A DNA stretch of 64,000 nt from Phoenix dactylifera (taxonomy: Eukaryota; Streptophyta; Magnoliopsida; Arecales; Arecaceae). The translations under genes were made by a program, and so were the position numbers. The stretch is taken from the NCBI RefSeq assembly GCF_009389715.1, contig NC_052399.1, forward strand, positions 3,240,938 through 3,304,937, given 5' to 3'. Positions 25,664 through 37,108 of the stretch are shown here, piece by piece. The stretch's first letter is position 1, and each line of letters starts with the position of its first letter. The notes under the pieces were generated by a model. It was not told the DNA's origin. It saw only the letters and a program-made list of their open reading frames with translations, and searched no databases.

Positions 25664-26073
25664 AAAAACAACAATATCTAAATAAGATGCCTTCCTGAAA
25701 GTCTCTCTTTCAAGTCGCAGATCATCCATTCAAGAAGGGGATCGAATATAGCAGATGGTTATGAAGTTGCAAGATAATATGGTCTGTAATTTTTTTTTTC
25801 AAGTGGTAACGGGAGAACCGTCTTGTTACCGAAACAAAGGGAAAACCGTCTGTGTGGGTCCACATCTGTCCATACCTCAAGGCCGAGCGGCCCAACCCAG
25901 CATAGCTTCCTACCTACTGTGAACGATACTTCTTAGACCCACTTAGCAACACTCGATATCACCATCGAATTCATTTAATCATCTCTCAACTTAATAGCTA
26001 GTAAATAGTATAAGCCAACGATGTTAACAAGGAATTATAGTTTAGGCAGAAGTAGTTTTGGCCCAAATACGCT
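24714..26073. other. 3' flank of the transporter gene
   Basis: The 3' untranslated region runs an unknown distance past 24713. No clear AATAAA signal was fixed. The remainder is AT-rich and has no recognised gene. A (CT)16 microsatellite lies at 25631-25662. Confidence 0.5.
25631..25662 (+). repeat. (CT)16 microsatellite
   Basis: Sixteen uninterrupted CT units in intergenic sequence. Confidence 0.95.
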
Positions 26074-26085
26074 ACCCGTGCTGCC

Positions 26086-26414
26086 TTTTTTTTTTTGCTA
26101 TAAAAAAAGGGGAACGGGGGAGGAAGGGACAAGCCCACCCTCGTGTAGCAGCCCCCACTGGGCCCTCGCCCCGCCAAGAGAATGTTCGATGCACGCAGAA
26201 ATGGCCGTGTGTTGGGCACTCCGACCGGTTTTACTCATACCCTCTTTATCCGTGGGCCCAGCTCGGCTACTCCTCTGGGCTCAGGCTCGAACCCCGTATG
26301 AGTACGTCACACCTGGCACCACCAAAACTACTAGAGGTCCAATAAGCGATTCGAACTTGGAACCATGAGGATAGAAGACTACGCCCGGTACCACTAGGCT
26401 ACCATCTTGGTGGC
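26086..26414 (-). mobile_element. tRNA-derived SINE
   Basis: Read on the minus strand, the head contains a pol III A box (TAGCCTAGTGG, 26401-26391) and a B box (GGTTCCAAGTTCGAATC, 26364-26348). A tRNA-unrelated body follows, ending in a T-rich stretch and a short poly(A) (plus-strand T run at 26086-26096). Flanking 12-bp direct repeats ACCCGTGCT(G/A)CC lie at 26074-26085 and 26415-26426 and differ at one base. These fit a SINE mobilised by LINE machinery. The family was not identified. Confidence 0.82.
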
Positions 26415-26639
26415 ACCCGTGCTACCTTAATAACCCTATGCATATCCTATAAGTTGCCTAGCCCTAAATATAGGAATCCTCTGCACTCTTCTTATTTTCA
26501 TGAATGACAGAGAGAGAAGGAGACCCAAGTTAGCTTATATAATGTAGATAAGCACTCACAATCAAAAGCTTAAGCTATTGGGAGAAAGACCCATCAAAGC
26601 CGATAAACCTGTGGCACCTTTTACCGGGTCACAAGAGCC

Positions 26640-26887
26640 TCTTGGCTAGGCGTCAACACCACTTTGTGGCCGGGGGAGGGCCATGCGTCACACCTTAAGC
26701 ACGGAACACCACATATGAGGGTGGCCAAAGGAGAATTGTATTCCTTCCCACAAAGAGTATCAAACATATAACCCAAGATTCTTGCTGTCCAATCACATAG
26801 GAATAAAATAGGATTGGTCCTATGAAGCCCTGGTACAAGGGCGTCGGTTTGCGCCATTAAGTTATGCCGGCGGATATGCAAAGGGTT
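26640..26887 (-). mobile_element. second SINE-like insertion
   Basis: A 248-bp segment flanked by an exact 11-bp direct repeat TCACAAGAGCC (26629-26639 and 26888-26898). On the minus strand the head reads CATAACTTAATGGCGCAAAC, reminiscent of a degenerate tRNA A box. A clear B box and poly(A) tail are missing, so the class is tentative. Confidence 0.5.
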
Positions 26888-26898
26888 TCACAAGAGCC

Positions 26899-28699
26899 GT
26901 TATCGTTTTCCTGCTCAAATCTCGGGACTCGGTTACGCTATAGATATTGTAACCTCTCTTGTCCCAAGCAAAGATAAGATAATGGATTCTCTTTCGTATA
27001 AACCTTGCATAAGCTGAACAATGGCATGCCTGCTAGATTTGTCATTGTGCCCAACAAATTTAAATTGGATGGAGATTTCTGATGTCTCATGGGATTCGGC
27101 TTTCTATCTATTTTACCGTATAACTTAAACTTGAGAGTGGAGTGCTATCATGAAGCTTTCGTGCCCTCGTGTTTAAAGTTTGGAAAATTCATAAATATTC
27201 TTTAGATTCCAAATCTTTAATTCATTATTAATAATTAAGGAGGACATGTGCAATCACTTCTCTCCATCCATTTATTTGAGTTCGGCTGTGTGCATTGTCA
27301 TCTTTCTTTTCCCTATTTTAAATCTGATTCCGCTTATTTCCTAAAATTGTAGCTTGCCAGTCCACAACATATGATTTGTGTCATCACATGCAATGTCGGA
27401 TGGCCTAGCGATAACAAGTCCACAACTTGCTACAGGGCATTTTATCGTATGCTATGGCTATTGCAATCACAAACAGTTTAATCGTACTCTGATCTTGAAA
27501 TTGATGTACGTAACTCACGCCGTAGATAAAGCTGTCAGATTTTATTGAGACTAATATCAACAAGTTAGGCAGATGGCGCCATCGTTCATGCCTCACCACC
27601 GATGTGCATAAATAATATCCAGCGCTCTCTTGTCCTTTTCTTCAGGTTTTTGGGCCTTTCAACATTCGAAATCCCAATCCACGACTTGGTGCAGCTACCT
27701 CTTGTCATTTTATGGCACAAACTCACCATCACAAAAATATGCTGGACTTTCTTTACCTCTTTTAGATCTCATCCTTTTACAAGGTAAGCTGTCTTTCAAA
27801 AATCATTTAAATAATATACCTTTCATGTAATGTGGCAAAAAAGTGTCGGCCAAATTTTGAGCTCGGAGGATCGGCTGCGCGCTCTGAGGTTGATGAGAAC
27901 CAAAAAAAAAAACAACAACAAAAAAAAAAAGTCAGAAGAGACCCTGGTAAAATAAGAATTGGGTGCCATCAAAGCTACCCTATAAAAAGTTCATTTATCG
28001 AAAAAAATTTGGTGGAAGATCCTCCGATATTTAAGTCAGATATTTTGAGCAACAGTATAGAAAAAAAATTGTAGAACCGAGTCACACAATGTGCTTACCC
28101 GAGGATTCCCGAGCTATCCCTTTATAATAGGATAAAATACACATTCATTATCTGATTTGGCGTAGCATGCCTTAACCGTATAGTAACCGCCGGCTACATG
28201 TTAACAACGTGGTAGCCGTAATGGAGGGTGGCTTTCGGCCCGAAAGCCTCCTTAACACTCTATGTCCCGCGCTCTTTGTGCGAGCCATGAAGTTGGTCGA
28301 TTCGGGCCGATGCGGGTAATGCCAGAAGGTGTTCGAGTGCTTAAGTGTTCGTGGGATTCAAGTCAAAGGGTGGATCTACTGGTTGCAGCTTGGCCCAACT
28401 CTTGGCTTGATGAAAACAACCAAAGAACACAAGTATATAACTCAAGAAATGTAGAGGAACGCTTGATGGTTGATTCTATTCCCAAAGACAAGATTACCTA
28501 AAACAATCTAGTGAAATTATGATGAGTTCTCACTAGTCTAAGTCCTTAGAGACACTCTAGGACTGATTATACTAGAGCAAAGCTCTCCCAAGCTGTTAGG
28601 CCGAAATACATGAACTTTCTAGATGACAAAAGATGTCCTCTCGAGCTCTTCCTATGCATATTTATAGACTCTTTACAGGGGACAAACACTTAATGAAAG
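26899..28699. other. intergenic region without recognised features
   Basis: AT-rich sequence with short A-rich runs near 27900. From about 28080 the base composition changes towards the GC-rich repeat block that follows. The stretch may belong to a decayed LTR, but no ends were found. Confidence 0.4.
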
Positions 28700-29200
28700 G
28701 CGACGTAGGCCGGTCAAGGTTGGCCTGGGTCGGTCAAGGTCTCAGCTAGCCAAGGTCGGCGGCTGGCAGGCCGCTGGTGCTATGGCAGGGTGCTGTTGGG
28801 CGGCAAGTATGCTGGCAGGGCTAGGGCGTACGACAGAGGCGTCTGGCACGGCGGGGGTGCTGGGGAGGCTGGTATGCTGGCAGGGCTGGGGCATACAGCA
28901 GAGGCGTCTGGCAGGGCATCTGGTACGGCAGGGGCGTGGGGGTGCGACTATCGGGTGGCAGGGTGCAGCAGGGGGTGGCAGGGCATCGCGTGGTGAGCTC
29001 AGCCGGGGCTAGGCGTGCTCGGTCGCGTGGTGAGTTCAGCCACGAGGTGAGCTCGACTGTGTGGTGAGCTCGATCGAGGTTGGGCGTACTCGATCGCGTG
29101 GGGAGTTCGGCCGCGTGGTGAGCTCGGCCGAGGTTGGCCATGTGTGGTCGTGCGGTGTGCTCGACCGAGGCTGGGTGTGCTCGGCCATGGTTTCGCCAAA
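28700..29200. repeat. GC-rich degenerate tandem repeats, possibly inside a decayed LTR
   Basis: Two repeat blocks are visible. At about 28770-28980, words such as GGCAGGGCTGGGGC and GCAGAGGCGTCTGGCA recur. At about 28985-29195, GTGGTGAGCTCG(A/G)CCGAGG-like units recur about six times. Long open frames here on both strands are a by-product of the base composition. A TATA-like TATTTATAGACTC upstream (about 28659) would fit an LTR promoter, but no matching partner LTR is in the window. Confidence 0.55.
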
Positions 29201-29344
29201 CTTCTATATATGCCAAGTGACCTCCCTCGGCCTCATCACGCTCCCGAGTCTTCCTTGGCCAAGGGCCCCGACGGTGTTGCTTACAGGGGTCCTCAACAAG
29301 CCATCCAATACGAGCAGCACGCGGCGGCAATCACGCCGATCATA

Positions 29345-31214
29345 TTATCTCTAGTATCGTCATAACTACTAGTTTTTTTATCGCCTCGAGCAAAGTGACA
29401 CCTTGGTTTTTACGAGGTTGTTCATCTCAATTCAGACCAAAGTCAAAGGAGCCGGTTTAAGCAGAGGTCAAGATGTCCAATATTTTTTCCACCGGTGCAA
29501 GTCTGACGGACAAGAGTACATTACTTCTAATTGTTGTGCAGTTATCAAATTCTATAAAAAAAAAAGAGCAATTCATACATATGACCGTGGTTGGAGGAAT
29601 GCGATCAAATTTCTATCAAAAATAAAAAGGCAGCAAATAAAATGAGTGTACCTATCCTAGTAATACTTTTGCCCAAATACACTTAACTACAAAATTCTGA
29701 TGAAATTCGGTGCATTAATGCTGTTATCGCACTGATCACAAACTCTTCGAAATTCTTTCTAACGAAATAGCTAACCCCAGCCTCCTAGGACCCTCGCACC
29801 ATCAGTGCCAGCGTGGTGTTGGACTCTTCTTGTGGGGCTTATAGTAGCGCACGGTATCGTCTGTCTCTAGACTCAAATTATTTCTAGAAAAAAAATCATC
29901 CAAAGAAGAGAAAAAATAAAATAAAAAGCACAAAAATTAAAAAACAATTGAATTTATTATAACCTGAGTGAGTTTTTGCCCTGTTGGGTGTCCCACTCAT
30001 CCGTGCATCATAGACACATTTTCGGTTACGCAGCTAGCTAGTCTGGATTTACCTAGATGTTTAATGCCAAATTTAGAGTAAAAATTGTCGAGTATTTTTG
30101 GGAGAAGGAGATTAATTAACAATAGTTTCTTAAATCGGGCTTCAATCCCTTGATGCAGCTAGTTTGCATCTTAAATTAGATTGTGTATTTTGAGGTATCA
30201 GCATCTACATTGAATGCAAATCTTTCACGCCCCCAGTTGTAGCTTTTCCTTTTTTTTCTTTTTTTTGGGGTGGGGTGGGGTGTAGAAATTGCAAAAACTT
30301 CCCATTCAATTCGTGAGAGACCTTTGTTTTCAATACAAAGAGAATACCGTTGGGATATTTTGGTGCTCTATTGAAATTCGCGGCACATCCAAGTTGCCCA
30401 AGCTTTTTACAACTGTAAGTTCCAGATGATGCCCAATGCATATGTACATGCAATTAAGAAATAATGATGTCACTAACTTTTTTTTTCTTTATGTAATTAA
30501 ATGAAATATCACTCACCAAACAATAATTAATAACCTCTACTATCTACTCAAGCAATTAACAGGCAAAATAAACAAGCAATCCACAAATAAAAGACAACAT
30601 AATTTTTTAACATAAAAAATCCTTCGATGTAAGCCAAAAACTTTCATTATTTAGAATAATAATATTACAATAAATTCCCTCTAGTTCAACTAGAGGGTGT
30701 ACAAGTATCAACAAGATTTAATCTTAACTTCCGCAACAAAAACATTCATTACTAATAAGACGGATTTTAATAATAATAACAAAATAGATGATAGATTTTA
30801 CTAAGTGTTGATGCTTAAAATAATCAATAAAGAAGGCTTTTTAAGGATCCAAACTATTCAATCTGTAGCTCTCAATGTCATAAATAATATACTAAAATTT
30901 TAGCCAAATCTGTATAAATTCAAGAACATTCGACAAAATAGCAAAACACTGCCATATTATTTTATTCTTTTATTTTATTGTCAAATAAGGTGGTCCGACG
31001 TGAGAAGGGCCCACACGAACGCTGTCAACATTAGCTAGCCTGCATAAATTTGGGGCATCCGGATAAACGTGGAAGGCATAGCGTAATTGGTCAAAAAAAC
31101 GGCAACAATGAGCATTAACCCCTTAGCCGCCACCCCAAACGCTGGCATTCTTTTTTTAATGAGGCTGAATTTTATTTATACCAATATAAAAAAAAAATAT
31201 CCGATAATGTAGCC
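29345..31214. other. intergenic region upstream of the first UGT gene
   Basis: AT-rich sequence with poly(T) and poly(A) tracts. No gene, complete transposon or RNA was recognised. The last few hundred bases are the promoter region of the glycosyltransferase. Confidence 0.5.
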
Positions 31215-31223
31215 TATAAAATA
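31215..31223 (+). promoter_or_regulatory. TATA box of the first UGT gene
   Basis: CTATAAAATAG lies about 235 bp before the preferred start codon and would place the transcription start near 31245. Confidence 0.5.
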
Positions 31224-31450
31224 GTTTGTGTGTGATATGCGACCTATGCTGCCATCCAATCTGAAGAAACGTCCGCCTCTCCTTCTCCACACGCTCTGTA
31301 ATAATCCACCACTCCTCGTCGAGGTTCAGCACATTAGCAATTTCTTCGGTCTTTGAAGGCTAGCCTACGAATCCCTTTTTTTTTTTTACTTTATTTTTGT
31401 TGGACTCCGAATCCTTTCAAGTTTCAGCTATTGCAAGCAAGCTAGGTGGA

Positions 31451-32875
31451 ATGGAGCGACGGCAACAACATTTCCTTTTGGTGACTTACCCGGCCCAAGG
31501 CCACGTCAACCCGGCTCTCCACCTTGCCAAACGCCTCGCCCGCACCACCGGCAGCCGCGTCACCTTCTCCACCGCCATCTCCGGCCACCGCCGCATGTTC
31601 CCGTCCTTGGCCAAACCCGACGAGGAAGTAGAAGACGGCCTCGTCTCCTACATCCCCTACTCCGACGGCTACGACGACGGCTACAAAGCCACCACCGACG
31701 ACGTCAATACGTTCATGTCCAAGATCAAGCTCGCCGGATCCAGAACTGTCTCCACCCTTGTCCAGGACCTCGCCGCACGTGACCGCCCCGTGTCTTGCTT
31801 AATCTACACCCTCCTCATGGCGTGGGCCGCGGATGTGGCACGTGATCATGGCGTCCCCTCTGCCCTCTACTGGATCCAGACTGCCACCGTCTTCGCCACC
31901 TACTACCACTACTTCCATGGCTACGATGAGCTCATCACCTCCCACAGTCACGACCCAGCGTTCACTGTGAATTTACCTGGGTTGCTACCGCTCCAAATTC
32001 GGGACCTCCCATCCTTCTTCACCAACACCAATCCCGAAGATCCCTACTATTCAGTCCTTGCTGGTTTTAGAGAGTTATTTGAAAAACTGGATCGGGAGGA
32101 GAAGACGAGCTCGAAGCCAAGAATTCTAATGAACACCTTTGACGCACTGGAGACTGATGCAATCAAGGCTATCGATACGATGGAACTCATCGCGATAGGG
32201 CCACTGGTCCCGTTCCTTTCGTTGGATGGCACGGATTCAAACGGCACCACCATCTCGGATGGCGATCTCTTCGAAGCGGATAACAAGGGATACATGGAGT
32301 GGCTCGACTCCCAGCCGGAGAGATCGGTCGTCTATGTGTCCTTTGGAAGCATTTCGCTGATAAAGAAGCAACAGTTGGCGGAGATCTCATGGGGGCTAGA
32401 GGAGAGCGGGAGGCCGTTCCTGTGGGTGGTGCGGAAGGACAACAGAGGGGAAGGGGTTGAGCTGGAGGACGGAGAGAATGGGATGGTGGTGGAGTGGTGC
32501 TCCCAGGTTAAGGTGCTGTCCCACCCCTCGGTCGGGTGCTTCGTGACCCACTGCGGATGGAACTCGACATTGGAGAGCTTGGCGTGCGGCGTGCCGACGG
32601 TTGGCGTGCCGCAATGGACTGACCAAGCGACGAATGCAAGACTGGCAGAGGCGTGGGGGACGGGGGTGAGGGGAGAGCTTAGCAAAGAAGGGGTGCTTGA
32701 AGGGAAGGAGTTGAAGAGGTGTGTGGAGGTGGTCATGGGAGAGGGGGAGAGAGGGATGGAGATCAGGAGAAAGGCAGAGATCTGGAGGGACAGAGCACGG
32801 GAGGCCGTCCGTGAAAGGGGATCATCTGAAGGGAATCTCAGGAATTTTGTGGACGGCATCGCAAGCGACCAATGA
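31451..32875 (+). CDS. UGT75-type UDP-glycosyltransferase (GT1 family)
   Basis: An intron-free frame of 474 aa. I chose the start at 31451 because MERRQQHFLLVTYPAQGHVN matches the usual N-terminus; an in-frame ATG 54 bases upstream would add 18 unconserved residues. The catalytic His is H18 in PAQGH. The acceptor-side WAADVA region follows, then the C-terminal PSPG box at residues 349-392. That box has all expected donor-binding residues: W349, HCGWNS with N371, and PQWTDQ with W389. The family moves a sugar, usually glucose from UDP-glucose, onto small molecules in the cytosol; group L members (UGT74/75/84) often make glucose esters or phenolic glucosides. The acceptor cannot be told from sequence. 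A paralogue at 37.1-38.5 kb faces it tail to tail, and a broken third copy lies further right. Confidence 0.95.
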   Translation: MERRQQHFLLVTYPAQGHVNPALHLAKRLARTTGSRVTFSTAISGHRRMFPSLAKPDEEVEDGLVSYIPYSDGYDDGYKATTDDVNTFMSKIKLAGSRTVSTLVQDLAARDRPVSCLIYTLLMAWAADVARDHGVPSALYWIQTATVFATYYHYFHGYDELITSHSHDPAFTVNLPGLLPLQIRDLPSFFTNTNPEDPYYSVLAGFRELFEKLDREEKTSSKPRILMNTFDALETDAIKAIDTMELIAIGPLVPFLSLDGTDSNGTTISDGDLFEADNKGYMEWLDSQPERSVVYVSFGSISLIKKQQLAEISWGLEESGRPFLWVVRKDNRGEGVELEDGENGMVVEWCSQVKVLSHPSVGCFVTHCGWNSTLESLACGVPTVGVPQWTDQATNARLAEAWGTGVRGELSKEGVLEGKELKRCVEVVMGEGERGMEIRRKAEIWRDRAREAVRERGSSEGNLRNFVDGIASDQ

Positions 32876-33609
32876 AAACGGTAAAGATGTCTGGATTATT
32901 TTGTCATGCGGTAAATTAACGTCTTCTTTTACCAACATTTTTTGACGTAATCTAAGAGATTGAGAGAGATAAACAGTAAAAACAAAAACATATTTATCTT
33001 CCTTGAAACTGGAAGTATCACGTACATGAATTATCTTGTCATTTAGTACAGTGTAGTGCCGTAGTGGTTGGTATTTTTTTTTCACGCAAGTTGCATGTGA
33101 TGCCATCTACGTACCTAAAAATTCACTGTAACCGCGTCCGGCATGGAAACTCGTATTTTAATTTTGTTGTGCAGCAGACTTAGACTGGACTCTTCTTGTA
33201 TGTACAGCATCGTACCTCGAGGTCTATCATTTTTTGTAATAAAGGCTACCATCTCTAATATAAAGCAGTTCAAATTTTATTACTTAAATTTTAAATTGAA
33301 TTATGGCTATTTCTGTATTTGAATATTCATTAGGAAATAGCTGATGTGGCATGTGATGGTAAAGGGGAAATTAACATCCGGTGGACTGCGCCGTAATTCT
33401 TAATCCCTGATGACTAAAACTATAACACTTCGTCTAATAATTCCAGTTTTTATAACTCCAAGTCCCGGCTCACTTTCTCTAAGTCTAAAATAACTAATAT
33501 ACCCATTTTCACTTTATTTTCTCTCCCTTTTCTGTATGTTCGTCAATCTTTTCATCCCAATCTATCTACCACACCTAACGCTAAATAAATATTGAAAAAA
33601 AAATACACC
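32876..33609. other. 3' flank of the first UGT gene
   Basis: AT-rich sequence. A possible polyadenylation signal TAATAAAGG lies near 33237. No gene was recognised. Confidence 0.5.
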
Positions 33610-34140
33610 TTCGTGGTATATTAAATTTGTACACGTATCTAGTAACTATGTATAGGAGATGTTAACGGTGTATTGTGTTATCTTAACTATGTATTATGGT
33701 ATATTAATTGTGCATTGTGATATATTAAGTGTGTGCAGTGGTATATTAAATGTATATACATATCTAATAAATGTGTGCTAAATATATTAGTTGTATACTG
33801 TCTTATGTTAATTGTGTAGGGTGCTATATTAAATGTGTATTGTGGTATATTAGCTAGGTATATACACATATCTAATAATTATGTAATGTGTTATATTGAC
33901 TATGTACTGTATTATATGAAATATGTATTATGGTATATTAACTATGTATTATGGTATATTGATTGTGTACATGTATCTAGTAATTATATATATGAGGATA
34001 TTAACTGTGTATTGTGTTATGTTAATTATATACTGTAGTATATTAAGTACGTACTTATATCTAGTAACTATGTATTATATTTTATTAACTATGTACTTTT
34101 ATCTAGTAACTATGTATTATATCTGTGGCATGTTAAGAGC
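33610..34140 (+). repeat. AT-rich degenerate minisatellite
   Basis: Variants of GTATATTAA(C/T)TGTGTATTGTG recur roughly every 20-35 bp through about 530 bp, mixed with CATATCTA(A/G)TAA words. The units are too diverged for a clean period. Open frames here are short Tyr/Ile-rich artefacts. Confidence 0.75.
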
Positions 34141-34879
34141 GTATTGAAGATTATACTTATATTTTTTGCACAATGCCTCAATGATGTTCTCCATTTCTTT
34201 AAGCTGCATTTATTGGCTCAACTTTACATATTATTACTTTCAAACAATTGCATTGTGTAATGTCTGCACATGTTTAATATTTTGTTACATATAAAAGCTC
34301 ATTTATTCTAGAGGTTACATGTGAGTATGAAAATTACTATTTTATTATATATTCATTAAATGGAAGTTGATGGGACTATTGCAGGCAGAAGACAATACTA
34401 TAAAGGTAAGCTATAATTGGCTATTGAGAACTTCAAAGCTGCCCTTGCAATGGAGCTTCGTCATTGTGCTTATAATGCACATCTTCATCTAAGGTCTTGG
34501 TTAAACTTGGCAAAAGAAAAGATGCTATCAAAAGTTGCATGGATGGAGCAAGATTGATAGAGAGCTTGTGGAAGCATTGGCCTAGGTTTGCTATGGAGCT
34601 TCAAACTTCATGTTCTTTTTGGAATGCTTTGATTAGTCTTTCTGAACTAAATGTATCTTAAGCCTTAATTAGAATTGGTTGGATTGGGTGGCCTAAAACA
34701 TTATTATCAACTGCAAAGAACTACATGACATATTCTAGCTCATACTATGAAGCAACCTGCAAGAAACTGCATCTATTTAGAATTAAATTAAAAAAAAAAG
34801 TATCATGATTTAATAACACATCAAGCCTGTCTAATAACTTTGGTGGAAAATAAACTAGAAAGCATAGAAAGATTACTGC

Positions 34880-35192
34880 TAACAAATATGGTTTGTCTTA
34901 TTGCAGCTAGCGATTTCATCCTCTTGCTATTATCTTTGAAACCAGGATTTTGTAACATGATTAGGCCTATTTCAAATCTTTTTATCTTGTTTTCTAGTGT
35001 CTTTGCTTCGTTGATTAATTTTCTCTAAATCAGCTAGAGATTTTGTTTGACTGCGTTTCATTGTTCTGTGGAAACCATTGTAACTATTGTCATACTTTTT
35101 TCCCTCTATATCCCACTATCTTTGAACTTTTTTTTCATTCTCAATAAATTTAGGTGGCCTAGCCCCCTTTTTCTGTCAAAAAAAAAAAAAAA
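34880..35192 (+). mobile_element. 3' end of a LINE, poly(A)-tailed
   Basis: The sequence ends ATAAATTTAGGTGGCCTAG plus a C/T-rich stretch, then a 15-base poly(A) at 35178-35192. This resembles the 3' untranslated end of plant L1-type LINEs. No coding domain was found in it, and its 5' limit is a guess. Confidence 0.45.
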
Positions 35193-35245
35193 CTCCTACC
35201 AAATGAGAAGGGATGGGATAAGTCCAGCACGTGTGTGGTTAGGAA

Positions 35246-35320
35246 TTTTTTTGAGCGGGTGACAGGGTGGGTGGAAAAGATTAGAGTTGAAATTTTTGAG
35301 CGGGTGACAGGGTGGGTGGA
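35246..35320 (+). repeat. short direct repeat
   Basis: The word TTTGAGCGGGTGACAGGGTG, extended to about 27 bp, occurs at 35246 and 35293, separated by about 18 bp. Confidence 0.85.
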
Positions 35321-36194
35321 TAAGATACGAACCGGATGTCAAAGAAATAATAGCCATGTGGACCGGCAATTAAATACCACAAAATTTTTTCCTTCTGTTG
35401 CTTCTTTTAATTTACCAGTGACCAGCAAGCAAAATGGACCCACTAGTATAAACTGAAATCTGAACTCTCTTGCCGTAATAATTGATGCATAGATTACTTT
35501 ACTTTTAATCCTAGGAATTACGAGGCAAAAGTGTCCGTTAACGATCGCAGGTTGCTTATGAGTGCTCCCCCAAAATATTCCCGAATTTCAACTTGCCCCG
35601 CCGGCGATGCTTTAATGATGTCACCTAAGTTCACGTCCGAAGATTTCCTATCCGGTAGTCCAATCTTGTCCAAATCGAGGGTTTAGACTAAAAAAGCAAT
35701 CACCGGTGGCCCGTGAGATTCTTTATGCATCAGGCCAATCACATGATGTTGTTCCTATCCATCAATCACCAAGACAAACGCACCTCGAATGATGCCAAAA
35801 AAAATAAAATTAATTAATTGGCATTGAGCACAGCTACATAGTGTACGACAGTGTAAGAAATTATTTTTTATATATTTGTTGTGGAAAATTTATATCCTAT
35901 ATCAATTAAGTGCAGTTAAATAAGACTACAATAATGCCGTTGGTCCGAACATCTTTCTCCCGCTGTCAATCAGCTGCTGCCTTCATCCAGCAGCTTTCTC
36001 ATGACCTCCTCTGCGAAAGCTCTGAGATTGCGATCCGATGACCCTCCTAGAGAAATTATTTGTTTAATTCAGTAAAACAAAGTGGGAGTTTTTTTTTTTT
36101 TTATAAATGCAGTAATTTATATAGCTCTAATTTGAGAACATTCTATCAAATTATGAGAAAGCAAAGCGTACAAAAAAAAGGAAATATCTCCTAT

Positions 36195-36560
36195 AGATGT
36201 TCATAGAACATTTCCGGAATGCCGTGCGACGAAAGAGGCGACCCAGATTGTTGCTCTGTTCGCTTCTCAAAACACATGTGCTGCCTGCAAGCTACCCATA
36301 TCCTAAACCAGCCTACGAGTGTCTCTGATGAGAGGATGGCCATCACCATATCTGTCGACACCTCGGATCCAATCAATCATCACTGCAGAGTCCCCCTCGA
36401 GATACATCCTCTCAACTCCGAGGGCCTTCCTTGCATATGACAATCCCTCTCATGTAGCCTGAAGCTCTGCTCCTACCGCAATGATCTCCGGCGTGTGCCG
36501 ACCTTCGGTTGCTACCATCCTGCCAGAAGAATATCTGATCACGAATTCGACATCATCAGG
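36195..36560 (-). mobile_element. LINE RNase H remnant
   Basis: On the minus strand, with stops, the frames read GAELQAT..GLSYARKALGVERM, YLEGDSAVMIDWIRG, and DRYGDGHPLIRDTRRL. This is the C-terminal RNase H domain of the LINE family also seen at about 41.8, 52.6 and 59.6 kb. Confidence 0.75.
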
Positions 36561-36599
36561 TACATCATCCAGATATCTCAGGTTTTTTTTTTTTTTTTT

Positions 36600-37108
36600 T
36601 TGAGCGTACATCTCAAAGAGAATATGAAACAAAGCAATAGTTGCCCTTTCGAGGACAAAAATTTCCAGGCTGGAGGGGATCGCTGCTTGCGTTTGTGCAT
36701 GGCAAATTCGAAAAAGTGTCGGCATTCCTATCGAGAAGACAAAATAAAATGCTAGATGCTTGAGGGACTCCCACAGAGGAGTCCATTTCATGGTCAAGAC
36801 AATAAGTTTTTTTGGAAATGAAAAAATTCAAGGAAATATTAGTTTAACTACGCAGACTTGTTGCGCGACAGGAGCGTGATTTTTCATTTCAAGGAAAAGG
36901 CGCAACATAATGCGTGCAAGGACATCGGGAGAAGTTGAGGATATTAAAAATTAAACAAATGTTGCGCAACTTTCCTATGAAATATGCAAGTATATTTCAT
37001 TCGTGGGAGAATAATACATGCGGCAAATGGCATCCAAGTGATGATCAAACCAGGGTCGAACTGTCTCGTACGTCCCATCCAATTGTCGTTATTATCCATC
37101 CAAAATAT
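36600..37108. other. 3' flank of the second UGT gene
   Basis: The region between the LINE remnant and the UGT stop codon. No gene was recognised. A poly(T) run lies at its left edge. Confidence 0.5.

Noticed and set aside
26348-26401. A possible tRNA gene on the minus strand.
   Set aside because: A and B boxes are present, but a cloverleaf with paired acceptor ends could not be drawn, and the sequence runs into a SINE body with a poly(A) tail and target duplication.
29403-29645. An 80-codon plus-strand open frame in the intergenic region.
   Set aside because: It has no recognisable motif, no promoter or splice context, and a composition like the surrounding non-coding DNA.
32332-32859. A 175-codon minus-strand frame over the first UGT.
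   Set aside because: It is antisense to a clear glycosyltransferase gene and has no domain.
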